Program-made: the position numbers and the translations under genes
Shown: positions 12,340-23,540 of the stretch, piece by piece
Layout of the letters: every line of letters starts with the position of its first letter
Position numbering within the stretch: position 1 is the stretch's first letter
DNA from: Melastoma dodecandrum
Lineage: Eukaryota; Streptophyta; Magnoliopsida; Myrtales; Melastomataceae
Assembly: GCA_029817715.1 (NCBI GenBank)
Contig: JARUPY010000149.1
Span: 124,001-188,000 of the forward strand
DNA: 64,000 nucleotides
Direction: 5' to 3'
Notes under the pieces: model-generated
What the model saw: the letters and a program-made list of their open reading frames with translations, nothing else
Told to the model about the DNA's origin: nothing
The model's database searches: none

Positions 12340-12779
12340 TGAAGATGATGTAACGCAAGTGGCAGGACACAACAGAGCGGGAAGTGCACGCGGGAGCGGA
12401 GATTCAGGGTGGAGAAAGTGTCTGTAATGTTGTTTTCCAGTTGATGATTCACTTTCGGGTCGACCCAAGTTTCCTGCATCCCGAAGAATAGTATCTTTAC
12501 TGGAGAAGAGATCAGGTAACCCGTGATTCGGGGAGTTATCGAAATATACCATGGACAAGTACCTCAAACACCAAAAAAGGAGGTAACCAAACGAAGAGAA
12601 TGTAGCAGTCAAGCAAAGTTTTGTTCCATAGATTGTGCTAAATCCAGCAAGTTTAGTATATTCTTTCAAGTAATAAGGGGCGTTTAAGTTTTGAGATCCT
12701 ACAACTTGTGGCATTATCATAATTCGGCACATGTGCGCTCGTACAAAAATACGCAGCCTCAAACAAGCCAGCTGTCGTC
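12340..12779 (+). promoter_or_regulatory. Conserved 5' block of DUF4220 copy 1
   Basis: This upstream block recurs in whole or part before other cluster members (33880-34321, 38580-39055; remnants at 15476-15790, 29500-29770, 30837-31098 and 36690-37092). Shared words in order are GCACGCGGGAGCGGAGATTC-like, CCGAAGATTAGTATCTTCAC, CAAACACCAAAAAGGAGGT, GCAAAGTTTTGTTCCATAGA, AACAAGTTTAGTATATTC and AAGTTTTGAGATCC. An E-box palindrome CACATGTG lies at 12728-12735, 45 bases before the ATG. That it is a promoter is inferred from position and conservation. Confidence 0.5.
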
Positions 12780-14825
12780 ATGGCTGAAAGTTTCATGCCG
12801 GCGAGCTTGCAGGAAATCTGGAACGCTTCTAACGTTCGAGGTTTCATGATACTTAGCCTTTTCCTCCAGGTGCTACTCGCATCCACCGCCCAGCTGAGGA
12901 AGGCTTCCACCAGCAGGTTCTTTCTGTTTGTTATATGGTCGGCCTACTTCATGGCAGATTGGGTGGCGACGTTCACGTTCGGGTTGATCTCAAATACACA
13001 ACGAATCGACTCGATCTCCCCTCCGGTAGTCAACGAGAACCTCATGGCTTTGTGGGCTGCTTTCCTCCTGATCCACCTCGGCGGTCCAGACACGATCACC
13101 GCCTTCTCCCTAGAGGACAACGCCCTTTGGATGCGCCATCTAGTTGGGCTTGTCGCCCAATCTTCCACCTTCTTTTACATATTCTTCAAGACCCTCCCTG
13201 ACAATAACCTTATCGCCCCCACAATCCTGATTGCCATCGCCGGAGCAATCAAGTACGGGGAGAGGACCAGATCGTTATATCTTGCAAGCATGGAAAACCT
13301 CAAGAAGTCCACCGGGAAACTGCCTGTTACATGTCTTGAAGACTTGGAGGGAGGAGTTTTTCGTGATAAAAGTACTGGGAAAGAAGCCTGTTACTTCTTC
13401 CAAATATTCAAAGGTCTAGTAGTAGAAATCAATCCCAACCATGCAGAGCGAGCACAGAGCCTTGAGCTCTTCCAAAAGAAAAATGCGAAAGAGGCCTTTG
13501 ACCTGATGGTAGCCGAGCTGGATCTTCTGTTCGAATTGTTCTACACGAAAATCTCATCTGTAAATTCTTGGTTGGGGTTGATCGTTCGCATCATCACATT
13601 GTATAGCGTTATTGGGGCTCTAATATTGTACATCCTTTTGGAGAAGAACGGATTCCATGAGGTTGATAATTGGATCACCTATTTCTTGCTTGGCGGCACT
13701 GTTGCTCTAGAGATGAGTAACGGAATGATGATCCTGTATTCCAATTGGATGGGTCCGGCGAGGTGGTTCCATGTTGGATGGTGTCTGCTTCAAGGAGTGT
13801 GGTTTTTCATTCCATTTGCAATAATCCTGACTGTAGGAGTAATCTTGTCAATTCCGTGTGGTTGCTTTGACCTCGTCACTGAGTCGTGGAGCAAGAAGTT
13901 GGGCGCGTTCAGTTTGTTGTCGCATTGCAACGAACATTGTCATAGAGGTGGAAATAAACCTTTGAAGTATGCTCACTTGTTTTTCCGTAAGCCTGACCTC
14001 GTCGCCTTCTCTTTGTTTTCCGGATAATCGAAGAAACTATTTCATCTGAAAAACTTTTGAATCCCTGCAGGAACTGTCACCAGAAGAAAAATGGGAGGGG
14101 TAGCATGGAATGTCTTTGATGCGGAAACCCGAGACTTCATTTTCAAGGAGTTGAAGGAAAGAGCATTGGCGGCCGATGATGAGGACCAAGTGAAGGAGAT
14201 CTACGAGGCAAGAGGGAGCTGGATATTGACGAAATTAGGGAACTCGGATGGGTTGATGCGATATGTGAAGAAGTTTGACTACGACAGGAGCCTTCTCGCG
14301 TGGCATATCGCCACTGAAATCTGCCATAATGCCAACAGAGCCGTGGAGGCAGCCGACAGCACGCAGAGGAAGTTGGCCGTTAAGTTGTCGTATTACATGC
14401 ATTATCTCCTGATCAAGAAGCCCGAGCTGATGTCTGCCGTGGCGGGGATTGGCCACATAAGGTATGGTGATACTTGTGCCGAAGTTGAACATTTCTGCAG
14501 GGTATACAGAGCGGAGACCGTGACTGAGTTCTGCAATAAGATATTGAACGAAGATACGAGCATCGAACCCATTGACGTGTACAAAGACAAGCGCACCTCC
14601 GTCTTCTCGGATGCATGCAATCTTGCCAGATTACTGATGCAGAAGGACAACAAATGGGAGATAATAAGTGGAGTCTGGGTGGAGCTGCTAACGTATGCGG
14701 CCGGCCACTGCAGGGCTGAGAAACACGCTCGGGCAGTGAGCGAAGGAGGTGAGCTCGTGACGATCGTCTGGCTGTTGATGGCTCACTTGGGGATCGGCCC
14801 GCACTTTCCCTATCCAGAAGATTAA
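12780..14825 (+). CDS. DUF4220-DUF594 multi-pass membrane protein, copy 1 (intact)
   Basis: Two exons, 12780-13986 and 14071-14825, join across an 84-base intron (GTAAGC donor, CCCTGCAG acceptor, phase 1) to give 653 residues, the usual length of plant DUF4220 proteins. The stop that ends exon 1's frame at 14027 lies inside the intron. Residues 1-400 are the DUF4220 region with hydrophobic segments near 21-37, 47-70, 87-103, 120-137, 144-158, 264-287, 299-320 and 340-362, including the family motif SLEDNALWMRH. Exon 2 carries the C-terminal DUF594 region (about 500-565; LSYYMHYLLIKKPE, GDTCAEVEHF) and a conserved WLLMAHLGIG tail. Biochemical function is unknown for the family. It is one of two undamaged copies here. 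Confidence 0.9.
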
Positions 14826-15236
14826 AACTAAAATGGTATATCGGGTAGCTGGGATTGATTTTATCATCAGATTCCGCAGAAATATCTGTGCAGCCAAAAG
14901 ATTCATCCCAGAGTTTCAGCACTAGCAGTAAAGTTGATAAATGCACTCACTTCGTCACCTTTAAAAGAAAAAAAAAAGTAAAACACCGACTTTTCACTTG
15001 CATTAAGGAAATTGGATTTCCCACGTCCGACTTTCTAACTCCGATTTAAGTCATTATCCGACGAATTTTGAAATTCTTGCATTATTTCACGAAATAGTTT
15101 TTTAATATTCATTCTATGATAATTGTAAGTACATATGGTTCTAGTCGAAATTTATAAAATAAAACATTTTTTTATTTATTTTTGCCGTCAAATTTGATAC
15201 TTTACAACGTAATGAAATATTTATGAAATACAATAG
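14826..15236. other. 3' region of DUF4220 copy 1
   Basis: Probable 3' UTR followed by AT-rich DNA. The segment TTTATAAAATAAAA...GTCAAATTTGA...TAATGAAATATTTATGAAATAC at 15148-15233 repeats sequence at 11849-11940. Thus each DUF594 remnant (11948, 15255) is preceded by the same flank. Confidence 0.5.
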
Positions 15237-15475
15237 TTGTTTTATTTATGTTCCGAGAAGATGTCGGGGATTGGCCACGCAAGCTATTGTGATACATGTG
15301 CCGAGGTGTCGAGATCAGAGACCATGGACGAGTTTTGCACGAGAACGTCGAATGAAGATATGAGCATCGAACAAGCCGATGAGTACATGAGTTCAAAGGA
15401 GACCATGAACCGGCACATGAGTTCAAAGGAAAATGGTGTACCTTGGTATCGATCAATTCCTGCTATCTAGCGAAT
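15237..15475 (+). pseudogene. DUF594 remnant
   Basis: MSGIGHASYCDTCAEVSRSET and then TSNEDMSIEQADEY match the DUF594 segment of the full genes. The match then breaks into a short ATGAGTTCAAAGGA duplication (15388-15430). It is closely similar to the 11948 remnant, so one decayed unit was itself duplicated. Confidence 0.7.
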
Positions 15476-15790
15476 GCCCCGAGGCAAATGCACAAGGTGG
15501 CGCAAGTGGCGGGCCGCAACGGAGATTCGGGGTGGAGAAAGTGCCTGTAATGTTGCTTTTCCCGTTGATGATGACTAACTTTGGTGTCGAGACCAACCTC
15601 CATACTGAAGATTAGTATCTTCACCGGAGACGATTCCAGGAGTTGCCAAAACATACCATGGGCAATCACCACTGAAAAGAAGGTAAACCAAACTAAGAGA
15701 ATGTATTAATTAGTGATCGAATCACACGCAAAGTTTTGTTCCATAGAGTTTGAGCTAAATCCAACAAGTTTAGTATATTCTTTGTAGTAG
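15476..15790 (+). other. Remnant of the conserved cluster 5' block
   Basis: It contains GAGGCAAATGCACAAGGTGGCG, TGAAGATTAGTATCTTCACC, CAAAGTTTTGTTCCATAGA and CAAGTTTAGTATATTCTTTG in the same order as upstream of the full genes. No DUF4220 exon follows; the block runs straight into a DUF594 tail, so the gene body has been deleted. Confidence 0.65.
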
Positions 15791-16506
15791 ATTTTACTTT
15801 ATCTCTTCCCTGACGCTTAATGAATTTGGCATGAGGATATAGAACAAGGATCGAAACGGCTGATGACTACATAGAAAAACCCACCTCCCTCATATCCGAC
15901 ACTTGCAATCTGGCCAGATCGCTGAGGCAGAAGGACGACAAATGGGGAGATAATCAACCGAGTTTGGGGTGAAATTGACGATGTACGCGGGCGTTAAGCA
16001 AAGGAGGAGAGCTTTTGACGATCCTTTGGCTGCTACAGACGGCCCACTTCGGGAAAGGCCAGCGTTTCCCATACGGAGAGATTAAAAATTAGAATGTTGT
16101 ATCTGGAAACTGGGTGATTTTATTGCAGCATTCTGATGAAATTTCATGCAATTTAAAGATTAAGCGCATCCCATAGTTTTGGCATTAAGACCAATCCTTG
16201 CATCTGCATAACGAAAATGTTGACAGGAGGTTTTTTGTCGAAGTAACATTATTGCTGCAATGTCAAAGATGTTTGAGGAACAACCGAACTTATAACAGGA
16301 GATAAGAGGAAGATCCATCGCCATCCCCTGTTACAGAATTTGCGAGAGACGCGACAAGGACCCGCAACTCTCGAAGGGCCCACCAGTCTTGGAGTCGGCT
16401 TCAAAGCAGTTTAGAATTACTGACATGGCCACACTCACAACATGTAACCTTTACTGGTCTTTTGTTTTCGTGTAGACTTCATCAACGGTCATCCCCGGTG
16501 ACCTTC
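15791..16506 (+). pseudogene. DUF594 C-terminal remnant and duplicated 3' flank
   Basis: 15845-16085 matches the end of the DUF594 exon (CTTGCAATCTGGCCAGATCG, GAGAGCTTTTGACGATCCTT, GGCCAGCGTTTCCCATAC). 16086-16506 is non-coding flank. The whole block is paralogous to about 37690-38351, including AGATTAAAAATTAGAATGTT, TTTGAGGAACAACCGAAC and CCCCGGTGACCTTC. The flank is cut at 16506 by the copia insertion and resumes at 29157. Confidence 0.7.
16502..16506. repeat. 5' target-site duplication of the copia element
   Basis: CCTTC directly before the 5' LTR; the same five bases follow the 3' LTR at 29157-29161. The paralogous empty site at 38347-38351 has a single CCTTC. Confidence 0.9.
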
Positions 16507-17559
16507 TGTTGGAAAAGGTTTTGATAATGAGCCAGACCTCTGTACCACAGAAGGTTGAACATTCTTGGCTTTGATGATGAGCCTGACCACCCTCTGTACT
16601 ACAGAAGGTCGAACATTCTATTCTACAGAAGCTTCTATTATTAAGGACTTCTTGTAAGAATCATTGTAATTAAATGATTAGTTTTCAATTATTTAATTAC
16701 GAAATATGCTTAATTTGATTAAGATACTTATCTGATCAAATTACCACGATTTGGTTTCCAAATAATTATATTGAAGATATTATCTCTCATAGAAGGAAAT
16801 ATATCTTCTATATATGGAAATGTTCTATTAGATGGTCTACATGCTTCTGTAAGCTTATTCGACCTCTATATGAACGTTATTTGCAAACCTATCACTGCCA
16901 CCTGTCTAGATATATCTTACTACGTGTCTTTAACAGGATGGAATTAAACTTAATACATATGGAAGTAAATCAACGATTATTTCCATCTGTAGAAACCTTC
17001 TGCGATACCTTCTGTGCTGCATTATTTAGGGAAACTATCATATTCTTATTTTGATATGATTATCTTCCTTGCTGAATGTATGCACGTGTATATCATTTTA
17101 TCTATTTTGTAAACTAATTTTTAATTTCTTGTTTTGCAGATTTCGTTTTTATCTTTTCCCATTTATATTTTCTTCTTAGGCTTTCTGTATAAAAGGCCAT
17201 GCTCTCTCCCATTCACAACACACACAAAAATACAGACAATTCTTTTCTCCCATTCTATTCTGTCCAGAGAGAGCGTGTGCTTGAGCTTTAGTTCTTTCAT
17301 TCGTTCGAGTTAGTCACACGAGGAGCACTACCAACGGAAGGCTGCATCGTCGGTGAAGTCTTCTGGGAAAGTGACTCGGGGGCTCGAGGGACTCGGCTGG
17401 AAGCTGCAGGATACGTTGTTGGAAGCGTGTGTACGTGGGCAACGTGCAGCGGGCCGGAGAGAAGGGCTGAACCTCGGGAGCACAGAAGGTGAGGGACTAA
17501 CCAGCTTCTGTTGTGTAGAGCTCTGTGTGCAGGAACCTAGGACGGAGGCTGCCGTCTGC

Positions 17560-17775
17560 TTGCGTGGGGTTTGCCACGTGCTTGCGCAGGGTCTGCTGCG
17601 TGCTTGCGTAGGGTATGCTACGTGCTTGTGTGGGGTACGCCACATAGTCGCTATCTCGAGGAGATCGTGCAGGTCGTGTGGAGCCGCCGGAGGGAAAATC
17701 CATCCTTGAACAGGGGTTGCTGTTCGCTTGCGTAGGGTCCGCTACGTGCTCGCGTGGGGTACGCCACGAAGTCGT
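17560..17775 (+). repeat. GC-rich internal LTR repeat (CTTGCGTAGGGT / GGGGTACGCCACG units)
   Basis: Imperfect units such as GCTTGCGTGGGGTTTGCCAC, GCTTGCGTAGGGTATGCTAC and GCTCGCGTGGGGTACGCCAC recur at 17564, 17602, 17622, 17728 and 17748. The same region is in the 3' LTR at about 27904-28115. Short frames opened by the repeat on both strands are not genes. Confidence 0.65.
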
Positions 17776-18124
17776 TTTCCTTAAGAGGATTGCGCGTTTG
17801 GTTACCTTGTTAGTCACGTTAAATCGTGCAACCCTCTGTAGTACAGAACCCTACGGGTCTGTGCATACATTTTCCTTGTCACTTTTACTACAGAACCTCA
17901 CGGTCTGTTCAGTAGAAGGTCGACTACCCTTAGTACAGAATCTTTCAGATCTGTGCTTTTCAATTAAGTCATTTCCTATACAGAACCTTCTGTTGTGGAT
18001 TGACATACTCGGTACAGAACCTTACGGTCTGTGCTATACCTTCTGTGATACAGAATCCTTGGATCTGTTCTATAGAAGGTTGACGTCTCTAGTACAGAAT
18101 CACTTGATCTGTGCTATAGAAGGT

Positions 18125-18645
18125 TAACACCTTCGACACAGAACCTTCTGGTCAGTGTCGTGCTTACCTTCTTCGACATAGAACCTTCTGGTCTGTGTTG
18201 TGCCAAACCTTCTTCGACACAGAACCTTCTGGTCTGTGTTGTGCCAAACCTTCTTCGACACAGAACCTTCTGGTCTGTGTTGTGCCTAAGTCTCTTCGAC
18301 ACAGAACCTTCTGGTCTGTGTTGTGCCAAACCTTCTTCGATACAGAACCTTCTGGTCTGTATTGTGCCTTACCTTCTTCGACACAGAACCTTCTGGTCTG
18401 TGTTGTGCCTAACGTTCTATGATACAGAACCTTCTGGTCTGTATTGTGCCTTACCTTCTTCGACACAGAACCTTCGGGTTTGTGTTGTGCCTAACGTTCT
18501 ACGATACAGAACCTTCTGGTCTGTATTGAGCCTAAGTTACTATAGTACAGAACCTCAGTGTTTGTGCTTCGTAACAAACCTCTACGGTACAGAACCTTCT
18601 GGTCTGTGCTCTGCCACTCAAGCCTCTATTGTACAGAACCTACGG
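18125..18645 (+). repeat. Tandem array of about 40-bp units with imperfect hairpin core
   Basis: About 13 units of roughly 40 bases, each with a core like ACAGAACCTTCTGGTCTGT flanked by TTGTGCC and CTTCTTCGAC. The core arms (ACAGAaCC / GGtCTGT) are imperfectly complementary. The matching array in the 3' LTR has about 10 units. Looser copies of the same word (ACAGAACC...GGTCTGT) continue upstream from 17845. Confidence 0.85.
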
Positions 18646-18932
18646 GTCTGCTTTTAGTTGCTATCACTTGTGTAACTTGTACTGAGATACATTTGAGTGG
18701 AAACCATCCAAATATCTGGGTGAAGAGTGGACGTAAGCAATTTGCTGAACCACTATAAAAATCCTTGTGTCCATCAAACAAATTTGCGTACACAATCAAA
18801 CGTTCTGTCTTACAGAAACTTACAGGCTCTGTTTAACAGAAGCTTTTCATTCCGCTGCGGGGTAAAACGAAAAAGGGTTAAAATCCAATTTTGGAGATTA
18901 ACACTAATTCACCCCCCTCTTAGTGTAACAAT

Positions 18933-18944
18933 TGGTATCAGAGC
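18933..18944 (+). other. Primer-binding site, tRNA-iMet
   Basis: TGGTATCAGAGC, two bases after the LTR end, complementary to the 3' end of plant initiator tRNA-Met. Confidence 0.92.
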
Positions 18945-19429
18945 GGGTTCAACAGAGGCTTAACAGCTTGTTGTTAGATCCTTGAAAAGCTCTTTCCAAC
19001 TACACACTCATCTCCACAGAAGCCTTAAGCTCTGTGAAAATCTACTTGGTTCTATTCTGTAGAAGCCTACGCTCTATCAGAATCAACCCGCTACTGCACA
19101 GAAGCTTTAAGCTCTGTGAAAATCTACTTGGTTCTATTCTGTAGAAGCTTACGCTCTATCAGAATTTAACCTCTGTTCCACAGAAGCGCCTTGTTCTGTG
19201 AGAAACGATTTGTTGCTCTACTTTGTAGAAGCATACGGTACATTCTACAGAAGCATACGATCTGTAAACATCACGGTTGGCATTTTCTGCAGAAGCCTAT
19301 CGCTCTGCGAATCCAACAACTACAGCTTGACAGCTGATTTCTACCCAACAGAAGCTTGCTTCTTTGTTGAGGTTCTATTCGTCAACGTTCTGTTCTATAG
19401 AAGTTTTATACTCTATACGAATTGAACAA
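18945..19429 (+). other. Untranslated leader with repeated CAGAAGC...GCTCTGTG words
   Basis: A non-coding leader of about 485 bases before gag. It holds at least eight units of the type ACAGAAGC(C)TTAAGCTCTGTGA or TAGAAGCCTACGCTCTATCAG. Their arms (CAGAAGC / GCTCTG) can pair, and they are related to the LTR array core. A direct duplication of about 70 bases occurs at 19025-19100 and 19105-19165. Confidence 0.7.
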
Positions 19430-20659
19430 ATGGCTGAAAACTATAATGTGCCTAAACCACATGTTGGGAATCCTCCCATTTTCGATGGTAAGAATTTTGC
19501 CTATTGGAAAATTCGAATGAGCGCATTCGTTGATGCTATCGACGAAGACTTATGGTCTTATATAGAAGATGGTCCACCTTCTATACCTGAGAACCAACGA
19601 TTTGATCGAGAAGGTCATCCTACAAGGGAATACCTTAAGATCAGACGACTCACTAAAACGGCAAAGTATTTGATGTTCAATGCTATGTCAGAAGGTGAAT
19701 TCGTCAAAGTTTCAACTTGCACTTCGGGCAAGGAAATCTGGGACAAACTTGTCACCATGTATATTGGGACAGACCAGATAAGAGAAACTAAGGTGAATTT
19801 CTTAATTCACCAATATGAAAATTTTACTATGAAGGCTGATGAATCTGTAGAACAAATGTTCCAGAGACTCAACCTCCTAGTCGATGCCCTAACTCATTTG
19901 GGCAAAACCTATCAAAACTCTGAGCTAGTTCGAAAGGTTCTGCGTACTCTACCCAAATCTTGGGAAGCCAAGAAAACGGCTATAGAGGAAGCTAAAGACC
20001 TCTCTACTCTTCGACTAGATCAGTTGATGAGCTCCTTAATCTCGTATGAGATGGAAAGATCCTCTCAACCTGATATAAAGAGAGCACCTATTGCTTTCAG
20101 AGCATCAGAAGAACCTACAGAAGGTTCGGATGATGAAGCAGAAGCTGATTCGGATGATGAACTTGCAATGATAGCTAAACGTCTTTTGCGGTTCGCCTCC
20201 AAAAAGCGCTTCAACAAGAGAAGCCAAAATCACATGGACCCGAAGTTGGTCACATGCTTTGAATGCAAAAAGAAAGGACACTACAAAACAGAATGTCCTT
20301 TACTTAAAGAAAAGGAGAAACCTTCTCCCAAATACAAGTCCAAGAAAGCAATGGCTAATTGGGCAGAACTTGATGATTCTGATGATGAGGAAGCACTCAT
20401 GTGCCTCACAGCTCACACAGAAACTCAAAATGAATCACAAACCTGCTTTCAAACAGAAACTGTTGAAAGTGAATGGTATCTGGATAGTGGATGCTCCAGG
20501 CACATGACCGGAGACCCATCCAAATTTTCCCAACTGACTCTACAGAATGGAGGGTCGGTTAAATTCGGTGACAATAGCAAAGGCTCTGTCATTGGCAAAG
20601 GTACCATTGGAAATTCTAACTCCATGGTCATAGATGAGGTTCTGTTGACTCAAACATAA
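19430..20659 (+). pseudogene. copia gag and protease, frame broken at its 3' end
   Basis: Starts MAENYNVPKPHVGNPPIFDG, a typical copia gag N-terminus (DUF4219/UBN2-type). A CCHC zinc knuckle follows at residues about 276-289 (C-x2-C-x4-H-x4-C) after an acidic DDE-rich linker. The aspartic protease signature WYLDSGCSRHMTGD is near residue 350. The frame ends at a TAA at 20657, just as the protease/pre-integrase boundary is reached; homology resumes in another frame from 20661. A small deletion at about 20645-20655 is the likely cause. The product would be the capsid plus protease. Confidence 0.88.
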
Positions 20660-20660
20660 T

Positions 20661-23144
20661 TTGCTGAGCATTAGCCAGCTTTGTGACAAAGGTTATGAAA
20701 TAACTTTTGATCAAGATAAGTGTTCCGGAGTCCTAAACAATGAAGTCCGCTTCATTGGGAACCGTAAAGGGAACATCTACACCTTGACTCAGAATAGCTT
20801 CTGTACTACAGAAAGTTGCCTTCTGTCAGTCAAAGATGAAAGCCTACTATGGCATAGAAGGTTGGGACACTCCAACTTCAAATTGTTATCCAAGCTTGTG
20901 AAAAAGGATTTGGTTAAGGGATTACCCAATATCCGTTTTGAGCATGACAGCTTCTGTGAAGCATGTTCTCTTGGAAAACAAACTAAGTCTTCATTCAAAT
21001 CTAAGAATGAAGTCTCTACTTCTCAACCTCTTGAACTTCTACATATGGATCTATTCGGACCTACTAGAGTTCAGAGTGTCGGTGGTAGAAGGTACTGTCT
21101 AGTTGTGGTCGATGACTACTCTAGATACACGTGGGTTAAATTTCTAACTCACAAAAGCGATGCTTTTGAAACTTTCATTAAGCTAGCTAAGAAATTACAG
21201 AATGAAACTGGTTCTTCTGTAAAAGCTATAAGAACGGATCGTGGTACTGAGTTTGAAAACCATGATTTCGCTACTTTCTGTGACGAACATGGTATCGATC
21301 ACAATTTTTCCGCACCATATATTCCTCAACAAAATGGAGTAGCAGAACGGAAAAATAGAACTTTAACAGACATGGCTAGAACCATGATATGTGAGAGCTC
21401 TGCTCCACAGAACCTATGGGCAGAAGCTGTTAATACAGCCTGCTACATATCAAACAGGGTTCTACTCAGACCCATACTTGAGAAAACTCCCTATCAACTA
21501 TACAGGGGGAGAAAACCGAACATCTCCTATTTCCACTCCTTTGGAAGTCCATGTTTCATCTTGAGACCTTCTAAGGACAATCTAGGAAAGTTCGAAGCTA
21601 AGACAGATGAGGGCATCTTTCTTGGATACTCTCTGTCTAGCAAAGCTTACAGAGTTCTAAACAAAAGAACTTCTTCTATAGAGGAGTCTATTAATGTAAA
21701 AATTAATGACCTACCTACTATCAATACAAGAGATATTATATCTCTAGAACCTACAGAAGATGCTGTAGAATCTCCACCCTCTACGAAAGAGAAGGGTGAA
21801 CCCTCTGTTCATGAATCTAAAAATGATCTTGAACAAACAAATGATCATTCTGAAGAACATTCTCAGAATAATCAACAAAGCGATATTAGAGCACCTGCTC
21901 TTTATCAAAGACGGCATCCTATAGACCAAGTCATAGGAGACCTTAACAGAGGCATACAGACAAGACACTCTATAAATGCCTTCTATGAACACTCAGCTTT
22001 TCTATCACAGAAAGAGCCAGAGAATATTGATGAAGCTCTCAACGATCCAGATTGGATACTTGCTATGCAAGAGGAGCTTGAACAATTTGAACGGAGCAAA
22101 GTGTGGTCACTTGTTCCTAAACCTGGTAACCGTTCCATCATTGGGACTAAATGGGTTTTCAGGAACAAACTAAATGAGTCAGGCATTGTTGTGAGGAACA
22201 AGGCTCGGCTCGTTGCAAAAGGGTACTCTCAACAAGAGGGTATCGACTTTGATGAGACGTTTGCTCCTGTAGCTCGTCTAGAGGCAATACGAATGTTATT
22301 AGCCTATGCTTGCTTTAACAACTTTAAGTTGTATCAAATGGACGTAAAAAGTGCATTCCTCAATGGAGAAATCAAGGAAGAGGTCTACGTAAGTCAACCT
22401 CCTGGTTTCGAGGATCTGCAACACAGAGACTACGTCTATAAACTCTCCAAAGCTCTATATGGCCTTAAACAGGCTCCTAGAGCATGGTATGAGAAGCTTA
22501 GCTCCTTCCTTGTCGAAAAGGGCTATAACAGAGGAAGAGTAGATACCACTCTCTTTCTCAAACACAGAAGCAATCATCTCATTGTTGTCCAGATCTATGT
22601 CGATGACATTATCTTTGGATCAACTGATGAAACGCTCTGTGCAGAATTCTCCAAACTCATGACAAGCGAGTTTGAGATGAGTATGATGGGAGAACTCACG
22701 TTCTTCCTCGGGTTACAAATTCAGCAAACTGTGGAAGGTACTTTCTTACATCAAGAAAAGTACACTAAGCAGCTTCTGAAGAAATTTGGCCTAGAAGGCA
22801 CGAAACCTTTGTCTACTCCAATGGGCACAAATACTCAATTGGACAAAGACAAAAACGGTAAAGAAGTAGATAGTAAGCTCTACAGAAGCATGATAGGTTC
22901 TCTTCTGTACCTTACAGCTTCTAGACCTGACATACTATTTAGTGTGTGCCTCTGTGCTAGATTTCAATTAGCACCTAAAGAATCTCACATGACTGTGGTC
23001 AAGAGGATCTTTAGATATCTACAGGGTTCTGTGAACCTAGGCATCTGGTATTCAAAGAAATCAAATTTTGATCTCATTAGATATTCTGATGCAGACTTCG
23101 CAGGAAGTAAGGTAGACAGAAAAAGTACAAGTGGTACTTGTTAG
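20661..23144 (+). pseudogene. copia integrase, reverse transcriptase and part of RNase H
   Basis: In order: the GAG-pre-integrase HHCC-like region ([19 protein letters not shown]), the integrase core with D in HMDLFGPT, D in [10 protein letters not shown] and E in [10 protein letters not shown], the connector [13 protein letters not shown], then reverse transcriptase ([22 protein letters not shown], active-site YVDDIIFGS) and the start of RNase H ([18 protein letters not shown]). A TAG at 23142 replaces what is a sense codon in relatives and splits RNase H. Upstream the frame is disconnected from gag-protease. Confidence 0.9.
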
Positions 23145-23147
23145 CTC

Positions 23148-23540
23148 ATGGGAAACATGTTGATTTCATGGTTTTCCAAGAAGCAGACTTCTGTTGCCCT
23201 CTCCACTGTAGAAGCTGAATATATTGCGGCAGCAAGCTGCTGTGCGCAACTCTTGTGGATGAAACAACAACTTGAGGACTACGGTCTCTCATTTACAAAA
23301 ATTCCGATCAAATGTGATAATACTAGTGCTATTAGCCTAGCTACGAATCCAGTATATCACTCTCGATCGAAGCATATCGAACTCAGACATCACTTTCTGA
23401 GAGATAATGTACAACAGGGTTCTGTTAGTGTGGAATACATTAACACTGAACACCAATTGGCTGATATCTTTACTAAACCTCTGGACAAAGAAAAATTTTT
23501 CTTTTTCAGAAGTGAATTAGGAATCTGCCATCCTCTTTAA
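23148..23540 (+). pseudogene. C-terminal part of copia RNase H
   Basis: In frame with the preceding segment after the TAG. It continues with SWFSKKQTSVALSTVEAEY, KHIELRHHFLRD and TEHQLADIFTKPLDKEKF, the conserved end of copia RNase H. The stop at 23538-23540 is the natural end of pol. Confidence 0.88.

Larger units (their letters stand above)
16507..18930 (+). repeat. 5' LTR (2424 bp)
   Basis: Starts TGTTGGAAAAGG and ends TTAGTGTAACA. It contains a TATAAAAGG box near 17190, followed by an ACACACA leader, a GC-rich stretch (17330-17780) with repeated GGGGTACGCCACG-like units, and a tandem hairpin-motif array near its 3' end. It is close to the 3' LTR but about 87 bases longer, partly because the array has more units. 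Confidence 0.93.

Noticed and set aside
12202..12762. 186-codon minus-strand frame
   Set aside because: Lies antisense to the conserved 5' block and a DUF594 remnant, and is not preserved in other copies of the block.
14028..14090. Separate DUF4220 and DUF594 genes in each unit
   Set aside because: The stop between the two frames lies in an 83-84 base GT-AG intron whose removal joins them in frame in copies 1, 3 and 4.
18125..18645. CRISPR-like regular array of about 40-bp units
   Set aside because: Units are tandem with no unique spacers, lie inside a plant LTR, and recur in the 3' LTR and the antisense copy.
18160..18657. Long open frames through the LTR array on both strands
   Set aside because: They are produced by the repeat unit, translate to repeated FDTEPSGLC or RRFGTTQTR words, and have no start context or conservation.
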